Of a stretch of 64,000 nt of DNA, positions 52,298 through 58,642 are shown in pieces; within the stretch, counting starts at the first letter, position 1; each line of letters begins with the position of its first letter. The position numbers and the translations under genes were made by a program. This DNA is from Myxococcaceae bacterium (lineage in GTDB: Bacteria; Myxococcota; Myxococcia; Myxococcales; Myxococcaceae), in contig JAFGNZ010000006.1 in NCBI GenBank assembly GCA_016926755.1, forward strand, positions 18,982-82,981, in the 5' to 3' direction. The notes beneath the pieces are model-generated. The model saw only the letters and a program-made list of their open reading frames with translations, made no database searches and was not told the origin of the DNA.

Positions 52298-55225
52298 ATG
52301 CACACGCTCCGTCGTTGGCCTCGGGGCTCCCCCCTCCTCGTCTGCCTGCTCCTGTTCACCTCGGGGTGTGCCTTCGTCACACCCAGGTTTTCCCAGGATG
52401 TCCAGGCCTCCTTCGCCCGGGACGAGATGCGGAAGCTGACCACGCGCTCGATGGAGCTGTACTACCCGGAGCAGCTGAAGCCCACGGCGCTGCGGATCGC
52501 CGCGCGGGTGGAGGCGTGCGTGGATCGGCTGAGGGATCTGTCCTGGAGCAAGCGCCCCAGGGATCGGCTGCTCATCTACCTGACGAGCGCGGGCTTCAAC
52601 AACGCGTACGTGCAGCCGGACATCGCCAGCATCCCGCAGCAGATGGTGATGCCCACGTCCATGAGCCTGGAGCTGTTCCACCTGATGGACCTGGGGAACA
52701 CGGAGCTGGGCGACATCGGGTGTCACGAGGCCGTCCACTACGTGCAGATGCAGCAGGTGGAGGGGCTCTGGCACGGCATCAACTTCACCACCGGCGGCAT
52801 CATCCAGCCCAACATCTTCACGGAGTCATGGTTCCTGGAGGGGCTGGCCACGTACTACGAGGGCCACTTCGATCGGGAGACGGGGCGCCCGCACAGCCCC
52901 ATCTGGCGCGGCTGGTTCGAGTCCATGGCGGCGGCGCGCGGGGGAGACCTGAACCCGGGCTACCTGTCCCCCGAGCACCGGCAGGCCGATCCGTTCGGCG
53001 GCAGCTACCTCACCGGGAGCCACTTCGTGGCGTGGCTGGTCCGCACGCACGGCGAGAAGAAGCTCTGGGCGCTGATCCACGAGCAGGCCCAGTCCTGGGC
53101 GCCGCCCTTCGCCGTCACCCTGCGCTTCCGGCGCGTGTACGGGAAGTCGATCGGCGCGCTGTTCGACGACTTCAGCGCGTCGCTGATGAAGGAGCTGGAG
53201 AGGCGTGAGCGCCCGGCCTCGCAGGCGGTGCTGGTGCCGGAGGTGGGGTACTTCTCGCGGATGACCGTCTCGCCCCGGGATGGCGCCACGGCGCTCGTCC
53301 ACGTCGGGCGCGAGGAGACGTCCCACCTCACCGTGCGCGAGCGGGATGGCTCGGTGCGCTTCTCGCGCAACCTCACCCTGCTGCTGCCGGGGCGCGAGTG
53401 GCTCATCGGCGACCCGTCCGTGATGAGCGGCCTGTCCTTCACGCGCGACGGCGCCCTGCTCTACCTGGTGGCCCTGGATGTGGACAGCCAGAGCTCCTAC
53501 CTGTCCCGGCTGTGGCGGGTGGACGCTCGGACCGGCGAGGTGCTGCGCACCTGGGAGATCGACGACGGGATCGGCGGCAGCGTCACGCCGGACGGCACGG
53601 GGTACGTCTACGTGGACACCCAGGGCGACACCGCGAACCTCGTCCGCCTGAACCTGGAGAGTGGCCAGAAGGAGAGGCTCACCCGCTTCGAGGGCCACGT
53701 CTCCCTGGGCGCGCCGGCGGTGTCTCCGGACGGCCAGCGGGTGGTGTTCTCGATGCGAGGGCCGGAGGGCTGGGATCTGGCGCTGCTCGGGCAGGACGGG
53801 AGCGTGCGCTCGCTCACCCAGGACGGGCTCTTCAACTACTCGGCCCGGTGGGTGGATGACGATCAGGTGCTCTTCCTGCGCGAGCACGAGCGGCGACTGC
53901 AGGCGCACGTGCTGAAGCTCTCCAGCGGAGAGCTCCTGCGCATCACGGACGCGCCCTACCTGGTGATGGACGCACAGCCCACGGGCGATGGGCAGGTGGC
54001 GTTCCTCAACCGCGACGGCTTCAACTTCTCGCTCGACCGCGCCCCGCTCACGGCGCTGGCGGAGACCCCGCCCCGGCCTGCTCCGGCCTCGGTCGCCACG
54101 GCTCCAGCTCCTTCCGACGCGCCCACCTCCCCGGAGCCCCAGGTGGAGGTCCTCTCCGACGAGCCCTACTCCCCGATCGAGCGCATCCTCTACCCCGAGC
54201 TGCGCATCCCGCTCGCCTTCGCCTACCAGGATCCAGACACCAAGGATCTCCGGGTGGTGGGCTTGATCTCGCTCGCGGGCCAGGATCGGCTCGGCTTCCA
54301 CGCCTGGGCGATCAACGCCTCGTACGACTCGGGTGCGCGCAACCCGACCCTCTCGTTCAGCTACGGCAACGCGCAGCTCGCCCCCTGGTACCTCCTGACG
54401 TCCGTCGGCTACGCGAGGGATGAGGACCAGCAGGACCTCCAGGCGTTCATGTCCGCGTCTCGGAGCTTCTGGAACACGCCGGTCTCCTTCGGGCTCTTCG
54501 GCCTGCGGCGCCAGTACCTCGACGACGGCAGGCCCGAGCAGCTCACGTCCCTCTTCGGTCCGGAGATCGGGACGTCCTACTTCGCGGGCGAGAGCACGGC
54601 GTACGGCGGAACGCAGCGGGCGCTCGGGCTCTCGCTGTCGGCGGGGATCTTCCCCAGGGCCTTCGGCACCAACGACACGATGGGGGATGTGCGCGCCGAG
54701 GTGGAGACGTACCTCGGTGGATTGCCCTTCCTCGGCCGGGACAACCTCTACCTCTCGCTCGCGGGCCGCTTCCTGCCGGGGGCGCCCGCGGGGCTGCTCG
54801 AGGTGGGAGGGATCGCCTCGGGCGCCACCGTCTCCCTGTCGGATTCGCTCCCGAGCCCCAGCACCCCTCGCCAGTACGACGTGGGCGTGGCCTTCGCCGA
54901 GTACCTGCGCGGCTACGAGGACTTCACCGTCCGAGCCCGTCACGTCGTCATCGGCAGCGCCCAGTACCGCTACCGCTTCATCATCGACTACGGCTGGGCC
55001 TCGACGCTCTACCTGTTGCCCTCGCTGTTCGTGCGCCAGCTCGAGGTGGAGGGCTTCGGCTCATGGGCGCGCACGGACGCCCGGGACACGCTGCGCGCGG
55101 CGGGAGGTGCGGTACGGCTCAACCTCACCCTTGGCTCGCTGGTTCCGGTGGGCCTCTACTACCAGTACGCCCACCGCTTCGATCGCGGCCTGGATCCGCT
55201 GCACCTGTTCGGCGTGGCCTTCTGA
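52298..55225 (+). CDS. Lipoprotein with HExxH peptidase-like domain, propeller-like region and beta-barrel-like C-terminus
   Basis: 975 aa. A signal peptide ending in a lipobox (LLLFTSGC, Cys24) predicts a lipoprotein. Residues ~130-300 hold HEAVHY (His143, Glu144, His147) and the downstream WFLEGLATYYEG (Glu181), a gluzincin-like zinc site. About 315-590 has TolB/WD40-like beta-propeller repeats (SPDGQRVVFSMRGPEGWDL; TPDGTGYVYVDTQGD). About 630-975 is beta-rich with alternating aromatic strands (GLISLAGQDRLGFHAWAINA; VGLYYQYAHRFDRGLDPLHL) and ends in Phe, as outer membrane barrels do. Similar to tricorn-like/bacterial surface peptidases fused to a BamA/surface-antigen barrel. Likely outer membrane surface; substrate unknown. 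Confidence 0.8.
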   Translation: MHTLRRWPRGSPLLVCLLLFTSGCAFVTPRFSQDVQASFARDEMRKLTTRSMELYYPEQLKPTALRIAARVEACVDRLRDLSWSKRPRDRLLIYLTSAGFNNAYVQPDIASIPQQMVMPTSMSLELFHLMDLGNTELGDIGCHEAVHYVQMQQVEGLWHGINFTTGGIIQPNIFTESWFLEGLATYYEGHFDRETGRPHSPIWRGWFESMAAARGGDLNPGYLSPEHRQADPFGGSYLTGSHFVAWLVRTHGEKKLWALIHEQAQSWAPPFAVTLRFRRVYGKSIGALFDDFSASLMKELERRERPASQAVLVPEVGYFSRMTVSPRDGATALVHVGREETSHLTVRERDGSVRFSRNLTLLLPGREWLIGDPSVMSGLSFTRDGALLYLVALDVDSQSSYLSRLWRVDARTGEVLRTWEIDDGIGGSVTPDGTGYVYVDTQGDTANLVRLNLESGQKERLTRFEGHVSLGAPAVSPDGQRVVFSMRGPEGWDLALLGQDGSVRSLTQDGLFNYSARWVDDDQVLFLREHERRLQAHVLKLSSGELLRITDAPYLVMDAQPTGDGQVAFLNRDGFNFSLDRAPLTALAETPPRPAPASVATAPAPSDAPTSPEPQVEVLSDEPYSPIERILYPELRIPLAFAYQDPDTKDLRVVGLISLAGQDRLGFHAWAINASYDSGARNPTLSFSYGNAQLAPWYLLTSVGYARDEDQQDLQAFMSASRSFWNTPVSFGLFGLRRQYLDDGRPEQLTSLFGPEIGTSYFAGESTAYGGTQRALGLSLSAGIFPRAFGTNDTMGDVRAEVETYLGGLPFLGRDNLYLSLAGRFLPGAPAGLLEVGGIASGATVSLSDSLPSPSTPRQYDVGVAFAEYLRGYEDFTVRARHVVIGSAQYRYRFIIDYGWASTLYLLPSLFVRQLEVEGFGSWARTDARDTLRAAGGAVRLNLTLGSLVPVGLYYQYAHRFDRGLDPLHLFGVAF

Positions 55226-55295
55226 TCAGGGCTTCAACCACGACTGCGGGGCTGCTCGGCCGCCAGCCCATCCAAGTGGAGGCGCTCGCCACGAG

Positions 55296-55470
55296 TCCCA
55301 GCGCTCACGGCGCGCCCCAGCACCACGAGGCCCCAGCGCTCGCCACAAGGCCCACGTCCGACGCGCGTGGCCTGGAGGCTGCCCACGAGACCCCAGCGCT
55401 CGCCACGAGCCCTACGTCCGACGCTTGCGGCCTGGAGGGCGCCACGAGCCCCAGCGCTCACCGCGAGCCG
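55296..55470. repeat. Degenerate tandem repeats, ~58-60 bp
   Basis: CCCAGCGCTC begins copies at about 55296, 55331, 55391 and 55449. The 55331 and 55391 copies are 60 bp apart and share long stretches (CCCAGCGCTCGCCAC, ACGTCCGACGC, GGCCTGGAGG). The 55449 copy is 58 bp on, and the first spacing is shorter (35 bp). The 290-bp gap between the lipoprotein gene and the Imm11 gene consists mostly of this. One long open frame crosses it but is unlikely to be a gene. Confidence 0.6.
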
Positions 55471-55515
55471 TGCGTCGATGTGGCCCACATCCGGCCGACA
55501 ACTTCTGGTGGGCCG

Positions 55516-56079
55516 CTAGACCTCCTCGAATCTCGTGCCCGTGGCGCCCATGCGCTCTAAGGCGTCCTTGATCTCCCCGGAGATGATCAGGGTGGTCGAC
55601 CACCCGTCGGGACGGAAGACCTTGGCGCTCCCCACCTTCCGCTTGTCGATGCGCATATCCCGAACATCCCGATACTTGCCAACCTTGTGCGGCGCTCCAT
55701 CCTCATGGGTCCAGAGCAGGATCCTTGATGCCTTCTCGTCGATGCAGCGGATGAGGCGCGTTGCCACGAGGACAAGGTACTGATCCGGTTGGTCCACAAT
55801 ATCTGCGGGGATGATCTGCACGTCGCTGGGGGCACGCTCCGCCAACATGGAAGCCACCTTGACGTGGACGACGGGGATGCCCAATCCCGCCTCGGAGAAG
55901 TCCAGCGGCTGTCCCGCAATCTTGATGGGGATCTTCAACCGTCCCTCCACATGCACAGGCGCGCCTTTCGTGAAGTCCCAGTCATGCACCTTGCGGCCCT
56001 GGTTGTCGATGGGGGTGCCCAGATGCCAGCGGCGGGGCACATAGACATCGTCGGCTAGCCTGAAGAAGCACTGGGACAT
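55516..56079 (-). CDS. Imm11-family immunity protein
   Basis: 187 aa, cytoplasmic, Imm11/DUF1629 family (PF07791), common in myxobacteria. The second half carries the family run: VLVATRLIRCIDEKASRI, KVGKYRDVRDMRIDK, FRPDGWSTTLIISGEIKDALE and MGATGTRFEEV at the end. It protects against a polymorphic toxin normally encoded directly upstream on the same strand. Here the upstream 376 bp hold only a short broken end (see 56092-56226), so it is an orphan immunity gene. 12 nt from that remnant. Confidence 0.85.
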   Translation of the reverse strand: MSQCFFRLADDVYVPRRWHLGTPIDNQGRKVHDWDFTKGAPVHVEGRLKIPIKIAGQPLDFSEAGLGIPVVHVKVASMLAERAPSDVQIIPADIVDQPDQYLVLVATRLIRCIDEKASRILLWTHEDGAPHKVGKYRDVRDMRIDKRKVGSAKVFRPDGWSTTLIISGEIKDALERMGATGTRFEEV

Positions 56080-56091
56080 AGGGAAGTTCTA

Positions 56092-56226
56092 TTAGCGGCA
56101 ACTTCGCATGGACTTCAAACAGGACCTGACCGCCTGGGCTGAAGAGTCCCGATCTTCCCCAGCGAGCAGCGCTTCTTTGTACGCTCGGGTGCTCACCCCA
56201 ATGATGAAGTCATATCCACACCATCG
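56092..56226 (-). pseudogene. Decayed toxin C-terminus upstream of Imm11
   Basis: On the minus strand, an open stretch gives WCGYDFIIGVSTRAYKEALL before drifting into low-quality sequence that ends at 56092. The CGYDFIIGV-type segment resembles the end of DUF6310-like toxin proteins that accompany Imm11 genes in myxobacteria (recalled, not searched). No ribosome-binding site or intact upstream coding frame is present. The whole 56080-56455 stretch appears otherwise without a gene. Probably the 3' remnant of the cognate toxin, frameshifted near residue GED. Confidence 0.5.
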
Positions 56227-56455
56227 GGTTCCCGGACCCTTCCCGCGATGCAGACTTGCTCTCTCGGGCGCGGCGCACTGCGACGGGCGGGTGGGTCGTT
56301 CGGCAGGGTCCCTCGGATCGGTTCCCCCACTTCCTCGCTCGTGTCGGGGCGGAGGAGGCGCACTCATCGCGCTGGCCTCCGTCCGCCGCTCAAACTGGAC
56401 GTGCGGATTTCCCCCATCCAGCTTTCATGATTTTCATGAGGACGCGCTGCTCTGA

Positions 56456-56803
56456 TCAGATCTTCTTCACGAACTCCGACTTGAGCCCCATCTGGCCGAT
56501 GCCGTCGATGCGGCAATCAATGTCGTGGTCGCCATCGACCAGGCGGATGTTCTTCACCTTGGTGCCGACCTTCACGACGAGCGACGACCCCTTCACCTTC
56601 AGGTCCTTGATCACGCTCACCGAGTCTCCGTCCTTCAGGACGTTGCCGACCGAGTCCTTGATGAGGCGCGCGGCTTCGGCGGGGGCTTCCGCCTGGGCCG
56701 TGGCGGACCACTCGTGGGCGCATTCCGGGCAGACGAGCAGGCCGCTGCCGTCTTCGTAGGTGTACTCGGAATTGCACTTGGGGCAGGCAGGCAGCGCGCT
56801 CAC
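56456..56803 (-). CDS. yjdM: Zinc-ribbon alkylphosphonate-operon-type protein YjdM (PhnA family)
   Basis: 115 aa, normal length. The N-terminal zinc ribbon has CPKC at 7-10 and CPEC at 25-28, followed by the PhnA C-terminal domain: [45 protein letters not shown] and [13 protein letters not shown]. Despite the name it is not tied to phosphonate breakdown, and its role is unclear. The start codon is GTG at 56803. It stands alone, 36 bp from the MBL-fold gene. Confidence 0.93.
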   Translation of the reverse strand: MSALPACPKCNSEYTYEDGSGLLVCPECAHEWSATAQAEAPAEAARLIKDSVGNVLKDGDSVSVIKDLKVKGSSLVVKVGTKVKNIRLVDGDHDIDCRIDGIGQMGLKSEFVKKI

Positions 56804-56839
56804 GGAGGGGTCCTCGTGGTGGGAGTGTCTGAAGTGCTC

Positions 56840-57838
56840 CTACCGCGTCCTATCCCCACCGGGTACGACATTCGGTCCTGAGACTGCTCCCTCGGCCAGG
56901 CTGCTCGAGATGGGCGCGACCGGGAGTAGACCCGTGGCAAGGCCGCTAAGCTGGCGCATCCACTCCGCGCGCAGGAGGGTGGGCAGGAAGAAGGGAGCGC
57001 GGTGGTCCGGGTAGCGCCGGCTCACCCGTTCGGCGGCCCGCGCGAGCGCCCCCTGCGTGCTCGGGCCCTGCCGCTCCGCCGCGACTGCCTCCGCCACCGT
57101 GCGGAGGTACTCCGCCTGCTGGTCCAACAGCTCGGGCCCGCCGGTGAAGCCGTGTCCCGGGTGGATCCACTTCGGCTGCAACGCGCGCAGCTCGTCCAGG
57201 CGGAGGAGCCACTCGTCGATACGGCCATTCTCGAACCATCCGTGAGAGCCCTGAGCGACGAGGTCGCCTACGAACAGGTGCCCTTCCCACTCGATGACCA
57301 CGTGGGCCGGGCTGCATCCGGCGCCGAGCAGGTGCACCTTCACGGTGAGGCCCGCCGCGCTCAGCTCCCGGGAGCTGCTGCCGAAGCTGTCGGGGAGCAC
57401 GAGCGTCCGAGGGTAGCCGCTCATCCTGTACCTCTCGAAGAGCAAGGGTGACCACTTCTCGTGGACCCCGGCGATGAGGTCGCGGACCTGCTCGGAGGTG
57501 ACGACCGGGATGCCCTCCGACCGGAGCCATTCCGTTCCATTGAAGCGATCGGGGTTGGGATGCAGGACGATCGCCAGCTCGACGTCCTTGCCGGTGACCT
57601 GCTTCGCGAAGCGGATCTTCTTGCGCAGCGCAGAGGGGAGCATCTGCGTGTCGATCAGGATGAGCCCCTCGGGGCCCTCGAGCCAGAACGAGGACGTCTC
57701 GAACGACCAGTCGGACGAGGTGAACTGGCCGACGCGCAGGTCTCCCTGCTCCTCGGCGGAGTGCGAATACCGCCGGGCATCCTGAGGAGTGGAGCAGCCG
57801 AGGAAGACGGCGAGCAATGCACAGAGCGCGGGCCTCAT
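56840..57838 (-). CDS. MBL-fold lipoprotein with degenerate metal-binding motif
   Basis: 332 aa. The signal peptide (PALCALLAVFLGC) has Cys at the lipobox, so it is likely membrane-attached. The fold is metallo-beta-lactamase-like: IDTQML strand, HPNPDRF at 93-99, where the canonical motif is HxHxDH, then GAGCSPAHVVIEW with Cys175 where His is usual (His179 kept), FVGDLV (Asp) and HPGHG at the last metal ligand. So several ligands are altered while others remain, which suggests changed metal use or a non-hydrolytic role. ATG 57838 is chosen; the TTG 9 bases upstream is weaker. Divergent side faces the small Gly-rich gene. Confidence 0.8.
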   Translation of the reverse strand: MRPALCALLAVFLGCSTPQDARRYSHSAEEQGDLRVGQFTSSDWSFETSSFWLEGPEGLILIDTQMLPSALRKKIRFAKQVTGKDVELAIVLHPNPDRFNGTEWLRSEGIPVVTSEQVRDLIAGVHEKWSPLLFERYRMSGYPRTLVLPDSFGSSSRELSAAGLTVKVHLLGAGCSPAHVVIEWEGHLFVGDLVAQGSHGWFENGRIDEWLLRLDELRALQPKWIHPGHGFTGGPELLDQQAEYLRTVAEAVAAERQGPSTQGALARAAERVSRRYPDHRAPFFLPTLLRAEWMRQLSGLATGLLPVAPISSSLAEGAVSGPNVVPGGDRTR

Positions 57839-57943
57839 GAGCGTCAACCCCTACTCCCTCGATTGATGACGACCAGGCTGAAGGAACGCCTCGATGCCGG
57901 CGCCAGCCAGTCCCTCGAAGGCCCTGGCTGGTCCCTGCTTCAT

Positions 57944-58123
57944 TCACTTCTTGGGAGAATTATTCCCTCGGCCCCCGCCGGACGAATTACCCGTTGTGCT
58001 CGGCGCGTTAGGTGGCCGGCCTCCACCGCCTCCCCCCTTGCTTCCACTGCTGCCACCACCCTTGCCACCACCGCCACCGCCACCGCCGCCACCGCCTTTG
58101 CCGCCACTGCCACCCTTGCCCAT
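57944..58123 (-). CDS. Glycine-rich small protein
   Basis: 59 aa, beginning MGKGGSGGKGG and followed by a run of Gly (11 in a row), then KGGGSSGSK, six Gly and a Pro/Asn/Ser tail RPPNAPSTTGNSS ending in SPKK. An excellent AAGGAGG ribosome-binding site lies 6 nt before the ATG at 58123, which argues for a real gene in spite of the low complexity. The opposite strand reads as a poly-Pro open frame. Basic and without a signal peptide; possibly a cell-surface- or nucleic-acid-associated protein. Function unknown. Confidence 0.6.
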   Translation of the reverse strand: MGKGGSGGKGGGGGGGGGGGKGGGSSGSKGGGGGGRPPNAPSTTGNSSGGGRGNNSPKK

Positions 58124-58254
58124 CGCTGCCTCCTTGAGTTGACTACTGCCGCGCCAACCTGACAGAACCGCACAGGGTAGACAATCAACCCTGCCGTTAG
58201 CGTCAAGCTTCCGACGCCAACACCGCTCCCATCAAAAGGTGTCTCCATGGGGCG

Positions 58255-58287
58255 CCTTGAGGAGGGAGTGTATACCCTACCTCAAGG
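58255..58287 (-). terminator. Hairpin downstream of the Cys-rich gene
   Basis: CCTTGAGG at 58255-58262 pairs with CCTCAAGG at 58280-58287, with an inner GGG (58264-58266)/CCC (58275-58277) pairing, giving a stable stem 18 nt after the stop at 58305 of the minus-strand gene. Downstream on that strand a T-rich CCTTTTGATG follows some way off, so a classical T run is not adjacent. Factor-independent termination or RNA protection is plausible. Confidence 0.5.
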
Positions 58288-58304
58288 GTTGCCCTGCTCC
58301 CCGC

Positions 58305-58511
58305 CTAGCGGAAGCAGAGGCAGCGGCCGAAGCTGCAGACGACGGCGTCCGGCTCGCCACACACGCTCATGCTGTCGCAGTGAGAGTCCCTCGTACACTC
58401 GACGATGCCCTGATCGGCATTCGCCTGCGCCGGGATGAACGCCACGCCAAAGCCGACGCCCAGGCCCAACGCCAGCGCGGCCACCGTCAGGATGCTCTTC
58501 GTCTTCTTCAT
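58305..58511 (-). CDS. Small exported Cys-rich protein
   Basis: 68 aa. The Sec signal peptide (KKTKSILTVAALALGLGVGFGVAF) probably cleaves after AQA near residue 30. The mature ~38 residues hold six Cys: ECTRDSHCDSMSVCG, then VVCSFGRCLCF, a spacing that suggests three disulfides. AAGGAG is 8 nt before the ATG. Followed by a strong hairpin. The family is not named; small Cys-rich exported proteins are common in myxobacteria. A role in secretion, adhesion or toxin-like activity is open. Confidence 0.75.
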   Translation of the reverse strand: MKKTKSILTVAALALGLGVGFGVAFIPAQANADQGIVECTRDSHCDSMSVCGEPDAVVCSFGRCLCFR

Positions 58512-58642
58512 GGTGTTTCTCCTTGAGACTACGAGGCATGCCCGGTCGCGAAGTGCGCCCGGGAACCCTGATTCTAGATAAAACCGCCATCCTTCTGAAA
58601 TATGAAAAAGCAGCAAGGACGTGAAATCGCCCCTCCCTGGCC

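Noticed and set aside
55063..55560. 165-codon plus-strand open frame through the tandem repeats
   Set aside because: Begins inside the lipoprotein gene in another frame, is repeat-derived and has no ribosome-binding site.
57894..58142. Poly-proline open frame on the plus strand
   Set aside because: It is the complement of the Gly-rich gene that has the strong ribosome-binding site; poly-Pro of this kind is a typical complement of GGN runs.
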